Below are positions 32,929 through 41,999 of a stretch of 64,000 nt of DNA, piece after piece (position 1 is the first letter of the stretch; every line of letters begins with the position of its first letter). Where the stretch lies: contig JAAEZD010000012.1 in the NCBI GenBank assembly GCA_018223035.1, positions 104,855 through 168,854 on the forward strand, given 5' to 3'. The notes beneath the pieces are model-generated. The model saw nothing but the letters and a program-made list of their open reading frames with translations. It was not told where the DNA came from and searched no databases. This DNA is from Heliomarina sp018223035 (GTDB lineage Bacteria > Pseudomonadota > Alphaproteobacteria > Rhodobacterales > Rhodobacteraceae). Made by a program: the position numbers and the translations under genes.

Positions 32929-33492
32929 ATGTTTATTCAGACCGAATCCACGCCGAACCCGGCAACGCTGAAGTTTCTCCCCGGCCAGTCCGTTCTGGAA
33001 ATGGGCACTGCCGATTTTCCAAGCGCCGAGTCTGCGGGCAAGTCGCCGCTGGCCAGCCGCATTTTCGCGGTCGACGGGGTCGAGGGTGTCTTTTTCGGCA
33101 ATGATTTCGTGACGGTCACCAAGGCCGACAGCGTCGACTGGGACCATATCAAACCCGCCATCCTTGGCGCGGTGATGGAGCATTACCAGTCCGGCCAGCC
33201 GGTCATGAACGAAGGTCAGACGACGGCGTCGGGCCATGCGGAACACTCCGGCGACGATTCGGAAGTCGTGGGCCAGATCAAGGAACTGCTCGACAGCCGC
33301 GTGCGCCCTGCCGTTGCTCAGGACGGTGGCGACATCACCTTTCATGGCTTTGAGCGCGGCGTTGTCTACCTCCATATGCAGGGGGCCTGCGCCGGTTGCC
33401 CTTCCTCGACGCTGACACTCAAGATGGGGATCGAGAACCTGCTGCGTCACTATATACCCGAAGTGACCGAAGTCCGCCCCGTCGCGGTCTGA
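32929..33492 (+). CDS. Nfu-type iron-sulfur cluster scaffold (NifU family)
   Basis: A 187-residue protein that delivers Fe-S clusters to apo-enzymes. It has an N-terminal Nfu domain starting MFIQTESTPNPATLKFLPG and a C-terminal NifU-like domain with the cluster-binding CAGCPSSTLTLKMG (Cys-X2-Cys). The family in alphaproteobacteria is close to mitochondrial NFU1. ATG 32929 is chosen over an ATG ten codons upstream because of the family N-terminus and AAAAGGTG before it. A terminator follows at 33518. Confidence 0.94.
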   Translation: MFIQTESTPNPATLKFLPGQSVLEMGTADFPSAESAGKSPLASRIFAVDGVEGVFFGNDFVTVTKADSVDWDHIKPAILGAVMEHYQSGQPVMNEGQTTASGHAEHSGDDSEVVGQIKELLDSRVRPAVAQDGGDITFHGFERGVVYLHMQGACAGCPSSTLTLKMGIENLLRHYIPEVTEVRPVAV

Positions 33493-33517
33493 TCCCGCAG
33501 CTTCACTCGCAACATTG

Positions 33518-33545
33518 AAAAGGCATCCGGACGGGCGCCTTTTTC
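33518..33545 (+). terminator. Rho-independent terminator after the Nfu gene
   Basis: AAAAGGC (33518-33524) and GCCTTTT (33537-33543) form a 7-bp stem with a 12-base loop that has further pairing, ending in a T-run. Confidence 0.8.
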
Positions 33546-33629
33546 TTTATCATAACGGTACTGGTGACACCGGGCGATTGCATCCCCGGTCCAAGCCCGG
33601 CATAGCTGAACGAACCTGAAACGCAGCAG

Positions 33630-34226
33630 ATGCCCGACCCGATGACCTCAGCCCCCCAGTACGCGGGAACGACACTCGCCTTTGACACCTCGGCCGGTCA
33701 TTGCGCAGCGGCGGTTTTGCGCGATGGGGAAATCGTGATCGCAAAGGGCGAAGACATGACGCGCGGGCAGGCGGAACGTCTGGTGCCGCTGCTCGAAGAG
33801 GTTCTGGCCGAAGCCGGGTTGGCATGGTCAGACATCGACAGGATCGGCGTCGGCGTCGGTCCCGGCAATTTCACCGGCATCCGCATATCCGTTGCAACGG
33901 CGCGTGGGCTGGCGCTTGGACTGGGCGTCCCGGCGATTGGCGTCACGACATTCGACGCTATCGCGAGCATCACGCCCGGCGATACAGCGGTTCCCGCGCC
34001 ACGCGACCAGGTTTATCTGAGCCGCGCAGGTCATGCACCGGAACTGGTGCCAAAAGATCTGGCGGGCCCAGCCACGCTGCCCCCGCCCCCGCCAGAGCTT
34101 GCCGCAGCCATCGCGCGCTGCGCCGCTGCGGCTGATCCAACCGAATGTCCGGCTCCCGCCCCCTTTTATCTGCGACCGGCAGATGCGGCCCCGTCCCGCG
34201 ATCTGCCACCCGCGCTGCTCGATTGA
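33630..34226 (+). CDS. tsaB: tRNA threonylcarbamoyladenosine biosynthesis protein
   Basis: A 198-residue ASKHA-fold protein, partner of TsaD in making t6A37 of ANN-decoding tRNAs. It has LAFDTSAGHCAAAVL near residue 15 and the signature GVGVGPGNFTGIRISVATARGLALG. Length matches a normal TsaB (about 200). The stop overlaps the start of rimI by one base (TGATG), which is the conserved tsaB-rimI arrangement. Confidence 0.95.
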   Translation: MPDPMTSAPQYAGTTLAFDTSAGHCAAAVLRDGEIVIAKGEDMTRGQAERLVPLLEEVLAEAGLAWSDIDRIGVGVGPGNFTGIRISVATARGLALGLGVPAIGVTTFDAIASITPGDTAVPAPRDQVYLSRAGHAPELVPKDLAGPATLPPPPPELAAAIARCAAAADPTECPAPAPFYLRPADAAPSRDLPPALLD

Positions 34227-34639
34227 TGACCCCGGAAACGCTCGCCCTTGTCCACAAGGCGGCTTATGCACCGGACAGGCCGTGGTCGGTCGAGGAATTC
34301 GCCGTGCTGCTTGACCAGCCCGGCACCGTGGTCACAGGGGACGAACGCGGTTTTGCCCTTGCCCGGGTGCTTTTCGACGAGGCGGAGTTGCTGACCATCG
34401 CAACCCATCCTGATCACCGCAGGCAAGGGATTGGCTACCAGCTGATGCAGGCATGGCAAAGCATCAGCGCCGAAAAAGGAGCGACGCGCGCGTTTCTTGA
34501 AGTCGCCGCCGACAACACCCCCGCGCGCGCACTTTATGCGTGCTGCGGATACGAGCAGATTGGCCAGCGCAAGGGCTATTACGCGCGATCAGATGCACCG
34601 GCTGTCGATGCAATAGTCATGTCCCTGCCCCTGACCTGA
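34226..34639 (+). CDS. rimI: RimI-like GNAT N-acetyltransferase
   Basis: A 137-residue GNAT enzyme, the ribosomal-protein S18-alanine N-acetyltransferase family in bacteria. The acetyl-CoA motif is ATHPDHRRQGIGYQLMQ, followed by FLEVAADNTPARALYACCGYEQIG. Start ATG 34226 overlaps the tsaB stop; an in-frame ATG at 34145 inside tsaB is rejected. Function is by gene neighbourhood and family; S18 as substrate is inferred. Confidence 0.88.
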   Translation: MTPETLALVHKAAYAPDRPWSVEEFAVLLDQPGTVVTGDERGFALARVLFDEAELLTIATHPDHRRQGIGYQLMQAWQSISAEKGATRAFLEVAADNTPARALYACCGYEQIGQRKGYYARSDAPAVDAIVMSLPLT

Positions 34640-34793
34640 CGGCAGATTGCCGAATCCGGCTGGAGCGGACAAAAAGCGGTTGACCGTCGCCGCGCCTGCG
34701 TCCTTATTTGAACTATCTCAGCATGACCGCATGTTGGATCGGGCGGAGAGACAAAACCCTGCCGCCCCAAACACATAAACCGGGAGAACAACT

Positions 34794-35789
34794 ATGACCC
34801 TCATGAAATCCCTGATGGGCGCCGCTGCAGGCCTCGCGCTTTGTGCCGGGGCGGCTATGGCCGAGCCCGCGGTGATCTACGATCTGGGTGGGAAATTCGA
34901 CAAGTCCTTCAACGAAGCCGCCTTTGCCGGTGCCCAGCGCTGGGCAGATGAAACCGGCGAGAGCTTTCGCGACATCGAACTGCAATCCGAAGCCCAGCGT
35001 GAACAGGCGCTGCGTCGCTTTGCCGAAAGCGGCTCCAATCCCATCGTGATGGTTGGCTTTGCCTTTGCAGATGCGCTGGGTCAGGTTGCCGCCGATTATC
35101 CGGATACGAAATTCGTCATCATCGACATGGTCGTCGAGGCACCGAACGTGCGTTCCGTCGTCTTCAACGAACACGAAGGTTCGTATCTTGTCGGCATGAT
35201 GGCCGCGATGGCATCTGAATCGGACACGGTCGGCTTTATCGGCGGTATGGACATTCCGCTGATCCGCAAATTCGCCTGCGGCTATGCGCAGGGCGTCAAG
35301 GCTGCCAAGCCGGATGCCACCGTAATCTCGAACATGACCGGCACGACCCCTGCCGCCTGGAATGACCCGGTCAAAGGGTCCGAGCTGACCAAGGCGCAGA
35401 TCAGCCAGGGCGCTGACGTGGTCTATGCCGCCGCTGGCGGCACCGGCGTTGGCGTGCTGCAAACCGCGGCCGACGAAGACATCCTGTCGATCGGCGTGGA
35501 CAGCAACCAGAACTACCTGCACCCGGGCAAGGTCCTGACCTCGATGACTAAACGTGTCGACAACGCGGTCTACGACGCGCTGACGGACGGAGCTGACATG
35601 GAAACCGGTTTCGAAGTCATGGGGCTGGCTAATGGTGGCGTCGGCTATGCAATGGACGAATACAACAAGGATCTCGTCAGCGCTGACATGCAGTCCGCCA
35701 TCGACGAAGCCGCTGAAAAGATCGCCAGCGGCGAGATCGAAGTTCACGACTATATGTCCGACGACAGCTGCCCGGCTCTGAGCTTCTGA
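34794..35789 (+). CDS. BMP-family ABC transporter substrate-binding lipoprotein-like protein
   Basis: A 331-residue periplasmic binding protein with a signal peptide (first 23 residues, ending GAAMA). It begins maturely EPAVIYDLGGKFDKSFNEAAF, typical of BMP/PnrA proteins, which bind purine nucleosides. First of the four-gene operon: the ATPase gene starts 2 bases after its stop. The Shine-Dalgarno GGGAG is 9 bases before the ATG. No lipobox Cys is visible, so it is probably soluble in the periplasm. Confidence 0.93.
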   Translation: MTLMKSLMGAAAGLALCAGAAMAEPAVIYDLGGKFDKSFNEAAFAGAQRWADETGESFRDIELQSEAQREQALRRFAESGSNPIVMVGFAFADALGQVAADYPDTKFVIIDMVVEAPNVRSVVFNEHEGSYLVGMMAAMASESDTVGFIGGMDIPLIRKFACGYAQGVKAAKPDATVISNMTGTTPAAWNDPVKGSELTKAQISQGADVVYAAAGGTGVGVLQTAADEDILSIGVDSNQNYLHPGKVLTSMTKRVDNAVYDALTDGADMETGFEVMGLANGGVGYAMDEYNKDLVSADMQSAIDEAAEKIASGEIEVHDYMSDDSCPALSF

Positions 35790-35791
35790 GC

Positions 35792-37354
35792 ATGGCAATG
35801 AACGACCAGACGGAGCGGCAGGACACTGCCGCTCCGGCGATTGAACTGAAGGGTATTTCCAAGTCCTTTGGCCCGGTGCAGGCCAACAAGGACATCTCCA
35901 TTTCGGTGCGGCCCGGCACCATTCACGGCATCATCGGCGAAAATGGCGCCGGAAAATCGACCCTGATGAGCATTCTCTACGGCTTTTACAAAGCCGACCG
36001 GGGCGAGATCTTTATCAACGGAAAAAAGACTGAAATTCCCGACAGCCAGGCGGCGATTGCGGCCGGTATCGGCATGGTCTTTCAGCATTTCAAACTGGTG
36101 GAAAATTTCACCGTCCTCGAAAACATTATTCTTGGTGCCGAAGACGGCGGCCTGTTGAAACCCTCGCTTGCCAAGGCGCGCAAATCGCTGATCGAGCTTG
36201 AGCGGGAATACGGGCTGAACGTGGACCCGGATGCGGTTATTCAGGATATCGGCGTCGGCAAGCAGCAGCGGGTCGAAATCCTCAAGGCGCTCTACCGTCA
36301 GGCCGAGGTTCTGATCCTCGACGAACCGACAGGCGTGCTGACACCGGCCGAGGCCGATCAGCTTTTCCGCATTCTCGGGCGGCTGCGCGACGAAGGAAAG
36401 ACCATCATCCTGATTACCCACAAGCTGCGCGAGATCATGGATATCACCGATACGGTCAGCGTGATGCGACGGGGCGAGATGACCGCGACGGTCAAGACCT
36501 CGGAAACCAGCCCCGAGCAACTGGCCGAGCTGATGGTCGGACGCAAGGTCCTGCTCCGCGTGGACAAGGTGCCGGCCAAACCCGGCAAGCCGGTGCTCGA
36601 AATCGAAAACCTCAAGGTGACCGACGAAAAGGGTGTCGCGCGGCTCAAGGGCATCGACCTGACAGTGCGCGCGGGAGAGATACTTGGCATTGCCGGCGTG
36701 GCTGGGAACGGCCAGTCGGAACTGCTCGAGGTGCTGGGCGGCATGCGGCGGGGCGAAGGCACGATCCGGCTGAACGGGGAACCGCTTGCGCTGGACGGGC
36801 CAAATTCCGACGGTCGCGCGCGGCGGGCGCAGGGCGTTGCCCATGTGCCCGAGGACCGCCAGCGCGAAGGTCTGATCATGGATTTCCACGCGTGGGAAAA
36901 CGTGGCCTTTGGCTATCATCTGGATGCGAGCTATCGCCGGGGGCCGTTCATGGACAATACCGCTCTGCGCCGCGACACCGAAGCGAAAATGAAGAAGTTC
37001 GACGTCCGCCCGCCCAACCCGTGGCTCACGGCCAAGAATTTCTCGGGCGGGAACCAGCAGAAAATCGTGGTCGCGCGTGAGATCGAACGCAACCCCGACC
37101 TGCTGCTCGTTGGGCAACCGACGCGCGGCGTCGACATCGGCGCAATCGAGTTCATCCATAACGAGATCGTCGCCCTGCGCGATCAGGGCAAGGCGATCCT
37201 GCTGGTCTCGGTCGAGCTGGAAGAGATCTTTTCCCTTGCGGACCGGATCGCCGTGATGTTCGACGGGCGTATCATGGGCGAACGCTTGCCAAATGAAACA
37301 GACGAAAAAGAACTGGGCATGCTGATGGCCGGCATGTCAGGAGAAGCGGCGTGA
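35792..37354 (+). CDS. BMP-type ABC transporter ATP-binding protein (fused double ATPase)
   Basis: A 520-residue protein with two ABC domains in one chain. First: Walker A GENGAGKST (about 50-58), Walker B VLILDEPTGVL. Second: a degenerate Walker A GVAGNGQSE, signature FSGGNQQKIVVAREI, and a degenerate Walker B LLLVGQPTRGVD where the usual Asp-Glu pair is replaced. This is typical of the RbsA-like and BMP families, where the second site is weak. It energises nucleoside import with the two permeases downstream. Starts 2 bases after the binding-protein stop. Confidence 0.94.
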   Translation: MAMNDQTERQDTAAPAIELKGISKSFGPVQANKDISISVRPGTIHGIIGENGAGKSTLMSILYGFYKADRGEIFINGKKTEIPDSQAAIAAGIGMVFQHFKLVENFTVLENIILGAEDGGLLKPSLAKARKSLIELEREYGLNVDPDAVIQDIGVGKQQRVEILKALYRQAEVLILDEPTGVLTPAEADQLFRILGRLRDEGKTIILITHKLREIMDITDTVSVMRRGEMTATVKTSETSPEQLAELMVGRKVLLRVDKVPAKPGKPVLEIENLKVTDEKGVARLKGIDLTVRAGEILGIAGVAGNGQSELLEVLGGMRRGEGTIRLNGEPLALDGPNSDGRARRAQGVAHVPEDRQREGLIMDFHAWENVAFGYHLDASYRRGPFMDNTALRRDTEAKMKKFDVRPPNPWLTAKNFSGGNQQKIVVAREIERNPDLLLVGQPTRGVDIGAIEFIHNEIVALRDQGKAILLVSVELEEIFSLADRIAVMFDGRIMGERLPNETDEKELGMLMAGMSGEAA

Positions 37355-37393
37355 ATACCTACCTGCCAAACGTGAAACGGGGGCCTTTCTGAC

Positions 37394-38488
37394 ATGGATG
37401 TCATGCCGAAATGGGCCGAAGTCGTCCTTGTCCCTCTCATATCGCTCCTTCTGGCGGCGATCCTGTCGGCACTGGTCATCCTTGCCATTGGCGAGGACCC
37501 GATCGCGGCGGTCCAACTCATGGTGCAGGGCGCGCTGGGGTCGACCTATGGCTGGGGTTATACGCTTTATTACGCGACGAATTTCATGTTCACCGGGCTC
37601 GCTGTTGCGGTCGCTTTTCATGCCAAGATGTTCAACATCGGCGGTGAAGGTCAGGCGATGCTGGGCGGGCTTGGTGTCGCGCTCGCCTGCCTCTACTTTC
37701 CATGGCCACACTGGTCGCTGGCGCTGATTGCGGCCACTGTGGGCGCCGCACTGTTCGGCGCGGCTTGGGCGGCGATCCCGGCCTATCTGCAGGCGAAACG
37801 CGGCAGCCATATCGTGATCACCACGATCATGTTCAATTTCATCGCGGCTGCCGTGCTGAACTACATGCTGGTCAACGTGTTGCGTCCCGAAGGGTCGATG
37901 GACCCGGCGACCGAGCGGTTCTCTCCCACTGTACATCTCCCGACCCTGCATGAGATCCTCGCTCCCTTTGGCATCGAGTTTTCCAAAGCCGCCCCTGCCA
38001 ATTTCTCGCTGCTCGTGGCGATTGCGGCCTGCATTCTGGTCTGGGCACTGATCTGGCGCACGCGGCTTGGATATGAGATCCGCGCCTATGGTTTCTCCGA
38101 ACCGGGCGCGCGGTATGCCGGTATCTCGCCCACACGTATCATCATGATTTCCATGTTGATTTCCGGCGGTCTTGCCGGTCTGATGGCGATAAACAACGTG
38201 ATGGGCGAGGCCGAGCGGCTGGTGCTCAACGCGACCGAGGGTGCGGGCTTTATCGGAATTGCTGTGGCGCTGATGGGCCGGTCGCACCCGCTGGGCGTTT
38301 TCCTTGCCGCGATCCTGTTCGGGTTCCTCTACCAGGGCGGCGCCGAGCTTGCGCTGTGGACATCGATCCCGCGCGAGTTGATCGTCGTCATTCAGGCGCT
38401 GGTCATCCTCTTTACCGGCGCGCTGGACAACATGGTGCGAATTCCGCTTGAGAGCCTCTTCCTGCGCTATCGGAAAGGTCGGTCGTGA
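37394..38488 (+). CDS. BMP-type ABC transporter permease 1
   Basis: A 364-residue inner-membrane permease of the BPD_transp_2 family, about ten helices. The characteristic FNIGGEGQAMLGGLGVALA is present near residue 80, and the C-terminal region has GLMAINNVMGEAERLV and FIGIAVALMGRSHPLGV. It overlaps permease 2 by 4 bases (ATGA). Start ATG 37394 has no strong SD and is 39 bases after the ATPase stop. Confidence 0.93.
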   Translation: MDVMPKWAEVVLVPLISLLLAAILSALVILAIGEDPIAAVQLMVQGALGSTYGWGYTLYYATNFMFTGLAVAVAFHAKMFNIGGEGQAMLGGLGVALACLYFPWPHWSLALIAATVGAALFGAAWAAIPAYLQAKRGSHIVITTIMFNFIAAAVLNYMLVNVLRPEGSMDPATERFSPTVHLPTLHEILAPFGIEFSKAAPANFSLLVAIAACILVWALIWRTRLGYEIRAYGFSEPGARYAGISPTRIIMISMLISGGLAGLMAINNVMGEAERLVLNATEGAGFIGIAVALMGRSHPLGVFLAAILFGFLYQGGAELALWTSIPRELIVVIQALVILFTGALDNMVRIPLESLFLRYRKGRS

Positions 38489-39453
38489 TGGATTTCCTGA
38501 CGATCATCCAGATCCTAGATTCGACGATCCGGCTGGCGACACCGCTGCTGCTGGCATGCCTCGCCGGGCTCTTTTCGGAACGGGCCGGCATCTTCGACAT
38601 CGGGCTTGAAGGCAAGATGCTCGCGGCGGCCTTTTTCTCGGCGGCCACGGCGGCCATCACCGGGTCGGTCTGGCTTGGCCTGCTGGCAGGGACGCTCGCC
38701 TCGATGGTGCTTTCGGCGCTGCACGGGCTGGCCTCGATCACTTTTCGGGGCAACCAGCTTATCTCGGGAGTGGCGATCAACTTCCTTGCCGCCGGGATGA
38801 CGGTGCTGATCGCGCAGGACTGGTTCCAGCAAGGCGGTCGGACACCGTCGCTGATCGGACAGGGCCGCTTCAACGCCGTCACTCTGCCCTTTGCCGACGC
38901 GCTGGCAGATGTCCCGGTTCTTGGCCCCATCTACAGCGAATTGATCTCGGGCCATTCGATCCTTGTCTACCTCGCCTTCCTTTGCGTTCCGGCAACCTGG
39001 TGGCTTTTGTTCAGAACCCGGTTCGGTCTGCGCCTGCGCGCGGTGGGCGAAAACCCGGCAGCCGTCGATACGGCGGGCATTTCGGTAATCGGCATGCGCT
39101 ACGCGGCGGTTGCGATCTGCGGTCTGCTCTGCGGTATCGCTGGCGCCTACCTCGCGACGGCCTTGCAGGCCGGTTTCGTCAAGGACATGACTGCCGGACG
39201 CGGCTATATCGCGCTGGCAGCCCTGATCTTTGCCAAATGGCGCCCTTGGCATGCGATGTTCTCCTGCCTGCTGTTCGGTTTCCTGCAAGCCGTCGCCCTA
39301 CGCTATCAGAACATCCATATCGGTGACTTCGTCATCCCGGTTCAGGCGATGGACGCGCTGCCCTATATCCTCACCGTAGTGATTCTCGCCGGCTTCGTCG
39401 GCAAGGCGATCCCACCCCGCGCGGGCGGCGAACCCTACGTGAAAGAACGATAA
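38485..39453 (+). CDS. BMP-type ABC transporter permease 2
   Basis: A 322-residue permease of the same family, forming a heterodimer with permease 1. It has FDIGLEGKMLAAAFFSAATA near residue 36, and late helices with AGAYLATALQAGFVKDMTAGRGYIALAALIFAKWRP-like family order. It completes the transporter; with the BMP-type binding protein the likely substrates are purine nucleosides, which would feed DeoD (51051). Confidence 0.93.
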   Translation: MMDFLTIIQILDSTIRLATPLLLACLAGLFSERAGIFDIGLEGKMLAAAFFSAATAAITGSVWLGLLAGTLASMVLSALHGLASITFRGNQLISGVAINFLAAGMTVLIAQDWFQQGGRTPSLIGQGRFNAVTLPFADALADVPVLGPIYSELISGHSILVYLAFLCVPATWWLLFRTRFGLRLRAVGENPAAVDTAGISVIGMRYAAVAICGLLCGIAGAYLATALQAGFVKDMTAGRGYIALAALIFAKWRPWHAMFSCLLFGFLQAVALRYQNIHIGDFVIPVQAMDALPYILTVVILAGFVGKAIPPRAGGEPYVKER

Positions 39454-39456
39454 AAA

Positions 39457-39479
39457 CCTGCCCGTTTCCAACGGGCGGG
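39457..39479 (+). terminator. Stem-loop after the nucleoside transporter operon
   Basis: CCTGCCCGTT (39457-39466) and AACGGGCGGG (39470-39479) form a 10-bp stem (one G-U) with a 3-base loop, 3 bases after the last stop codon. No T-run follows on the plus strand, but TTTTT follows on the minus strand. Confidence 0.6.
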
Positions 39480-39567
39480 ATTGCGAGTATGCCCGATCAA
39501 GCGCGGCGGCGATCAATTTCAAGCCAGCCGGATTGATTTGTCAGTCGGGGACGGTTTAGGAAACGCC

Positions 39568-40500
39568 ATGCAAATCTACCTCCCCATCGCCGAGGTATCG
39601 GTAAACGCTTTCCTGCTTCTGGGCCTTGGGGGTCTTGTAGGCATCCTTTCAGGCATGTTCGGCGTCGGGGGCGGGTTCCTGATCACGCCGCTCTTGTTCT
39701 TTGTCGGCATTCCCCCTGCGGTGGCCGTTGCAACATCCGCCAACCAGATCGTCGCCTCATCTTTCTCTGGCGTGCTTGCGCATTTCCAGCGAAAGACGGT
39801 CGATCTCAAGATGGGGACGGTGACCTTATGCGGCGGCCTTGTTGGTGCTGCGCTTGGCGTGCTCGCGTTCAACTACCTGAAATCCATCGGTCAGGTCGAT
39901 CTCATGGTCAGGCTCTGCTATGTCCTGTTCCTTGGGATCGTCGGCGCACTGATGTTCGTCGAAAGCCTGAACGCCCTGCGCAAGACGCGCAAGGCCGCCA
40001 CTTCGGGCCGACCGACCCCGACCAAACGCAACAAACACAACTGGGTACACGCCCTGCCCTTCAAGATGCGATTCCGCACCTCGGGCCTCTACATCTCGGT
40101 CATTCCGCCGCTTCTCGTAGGCCTGACCGTCGGGGTACTGGCCGCTGTCATGGGTGTGGGCGGCGGGTTCATCATGGTGCCCGCGATGATCTATATCCTT
40201 GGCATGCCCACCAAGGTCGTGATCGGCACCTCGCTGTTCCAGATCATTTTTGTCGCGGCCTTTACCACGATGCTGCATGCCACCACGAACTACACGGTAG
40301 ACGTGGTTCTGGCGCTTTTGCTGCTGATCGGCGGGGTGATCGGTGCCCAGTTCGGCACCCAGATCGGGCTGCGCATGAAGGCGGAGCAACTGCGCGTTCT
40401 GCTGGCGCTCTTGGTGCTGCTGGTGTGTTTCAAGCTTGCGCTTGATCTGCTGATCGAACCGCATGAGCTTTATTCGCTCACGCCGCTGGAGCCTCGCTGA
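39568..40500 (+). CDS. TauE/SafE-family sulfite/organosulfonate exporter-like permease
   Basis: A 310-residue membrane protein with eight or so helices and the two family repeats, GILSGMFGVGGGFLITPLLFF and GVLAAVMGVGGGFIMVPAMIY. TauE/SafE members move sulfoacetate, sulfite or similar anions. A basic cytoplasmic loop lies near residue 145 (RKTRKAATSGRPTPTKRNKH). ATG 39568 was chosen because it starts the family-like MQIYLPIAEVSVN. It overlaps nothing and is followed after 3 bases by the TIGR02186 gene, with which it forms a conserved pair. Confidence 0.9.
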   Translation: MQIYLPIAEVSVNAFLLLGLGGLVGILSGMFGVGGGFLITPLLFFVGIPPAVAVATSANQIVASSFSGVLAHFQRKTVDLKMGTVTLCGGLVGAALGVLAFNYLKSIGQVDLMVRLCYVLFLGIVGALMFVESLNALRKTRKAATSGRPTPTKRNKHNWVHALPFKMRFRTSGLYISVIPPLLVGLTVGVLAAVMGVGGGFIMVPAMIYILGMPTKVVIGTSLFQIIFVAAFTTMLHATTNYTVDVVLALLLLIGGVIGAQFGTQIGLRMKAEQLRVLLALLVLLVCFKLALDLLIEPHELYSLTPLEPR

Positions 40501-40503
40501 GCA

Positions 40504-41262
40504 ATGCGGTTTCTTCTCCTCCTCCTGCTGATCCTTCCGCTAAGTGCTGCCGCGGAAAGTGTCGTCCTCGGTCTGTCGCGCGACCGGATCAACATCACGG
40601 CGAATTTCGATGGCTCCGAAATCCTTGTTTTTGGCGCAGTGAAACGCGAAGTGCCGATCTCGGACGAGGAACCGCTGGAAGTCATCGTGACCGTCGCAGG
40701 CCCGTCGACGCCCGTCGTGGTGCGCCGAAAGGACAAGCGATATGGCATCTGGGTCAACAATGCAGCCGTCGAAGTCGATGCCGCGCCCAGCTTTTACGCC
40801 GTGGCCACCTCTGGCCCGCTTGAGGACGTGCTGCTGCGGGTCGAGGACCTGCGCCACAAGATCACGACCACCCGCGCGATCAGGTCGGTCGGCGCACCGG
40901 ACAACATCCGCGATTCAAGCAAGTTCACCGATGCGCTGATCCGTGTCCGGCAACAGAACGGGCTGTATCAACTGCTGGAAGGCGTCGTGTCTTTCGACCA
41001 GCAGACGCTTTTTAACACCTCGATCCGCCTGCCCGCCAACCTGACCGAAGGCGGATACACCACCCGGATTTTCCTGACCCGCGGCGGCGCTGTCGTTTCG
41101 AATTACGAAGCGACGATCTTTGTCGGCAAGGTCGGGCTGGAACGCTGGCTCTACGCCCTCTCGCGCGCCCAGCCGATGGTGTATGGGATCATGTCGATCA
41201 CCATTGCGGTGCTGGCCGGATGGGGCGCTTCGGCCGCCTTCAGACTGCTGCGCAACTCCTGA
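40504..41262 (+). CDS. TIGR02186-family periplasmic/membrane protein, partner of the TauE-like permease
   Basis: A 252-residue protein with an N-terminal signal peptide (residues about 1-18, MRFLLLLLLILPLSAAAES) and a C-terminal transmembrane segment (about 222-245). The middle is a predicted periplasmic beta-rich domain. The family is of unknown function and is typically encoded next to TauE-like permeases in alphaproteobacteria, as seen here (3-base spacing). By context it may help export or sense the permease substrate. Confidence 0.85.
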   Translation: MRFLLLLLLILPLSAAAESVVLGLSRDRINITANFDGSEILVFGAVKREVPISDEEPLEVIVTVAGPSTPVVVRRKDKRYGIWVNNAAVEVDAAPSFYAVATSGPLEDVLLRVEDLRHKITTTRAIRSVGAPDNIRDSSKFTDALIRVRQQNGLYQLLEGVVSFDQQTLFNTSIRLPANLTEGGYTTRIFLTRGGAVVSNYEATIFVGKVGLERWLYALSRAQPMVYGIMSITIAVLAGWGASAAFRLLRNS

Positions 41263-41270
41263 GCCTTGGG

Positions 41271-41999
41271 TTATCCCCGCCCGATATAGGGCATTTTGGT
41301 CGCCATCACCGTCATGAACTGAACGTTCGCGCTGAGCGGAAGATCTGCCATGTGAAGCACCGAACGGGCTGCATCATTGACTTCCATCGTTGGCGGCACA
41401 TCGATCCCTTCGGCCAGCGCCCTGGACTTGAGGTTTGCCACCATCGGAGTTTCGGCATTGCCAATATCGATCTGACCGCAGGCGATGTCATAGGGGCGGC
41501 CGTCCAGCGACAGCGATTTGGTGAGACCGGTGATTGCGTGCTTGGTGGTCGTGTATGTAACCGATCCGGGACGGGGCACATGGGCAGAAATCGATCCGTT
41601 GTTGATGATCCGCCCGCCCTGCGGGTTTTGTCCACGCATGATCGAAAAGGCGAACCGGGCCGCAAGGAACATGCCGTTCAGGTTCACCGCCACGGAATCG
41701 AACCAATGCTCGATCGGGATTTCATCGATCGGACCGGCGGGCGTAAACATTCCCGCGTTGTTGAACAGGACATCAAGCCTTCCGGCCTTGCCGACAAAGC
41801 TGTCGAAGGCAGCCTGCAGGGCGTCCATATCGGTCACATCCGCGATCAGGGGCACAGCGTTCTCATGTTGCGCCGCGATCTCTTCCAATAGGTCGCCGCG
41901 CCTCGCCAGAACGCCAACGCGCCATCCTTGGCTGAGGAAAAGCTCTGCGGTGGCCCGGCCAATCCCCGAACTCGCCCCGGTGATCAGGATGGATTTCAT
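41271..41999 (-). CDS. SDR-family oxidoreductase
   Basis: A 242-residue classical short-chain dehydrogenase/reductase. It has the NAD(P) motif TGASSGIG, the NNAG motif, and an active site of Ser-Tyr-Lys type in NGSISAHVPRPGSVTYTTTK. The Arg after the Rossmann fold (ARRGD) favours NADP(H). Substrate unknown. Its start overlaps the helicase stop by 4 bases (ATGA), so the two genes are co-transcribed. Confidence 0.92.
   Translation of the reverse strand: MKSILITGASSGIGRATAELFLSQGWRVGVLARRGDLLEEIAAQHENAVPLIADVTDMDALQAAFDSFVGKAGRLDVLFNNAGMFTPAGPIDEIPIEHWFDSVAVNLNGMFLAARFAFSIMRGQNPQGGRIINNGSISAHVPRPGSVTYTTTKHAITGLTKSLSLDGRPYDIACGQIDIGNAETPMVANLKSRALAEGIDVPPTMEVNDAARSVLHMADLPLSANVQFMTVMATKMPYIGRG

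Noticed and set aside
34741..34767. GGGCGG/CCGCCC hairpin in the BMP operon leader as a purine riboswitch
   Set aside because: Only six pairs and a 15-base loop; none of the conserved purine aptamer sequence is present.
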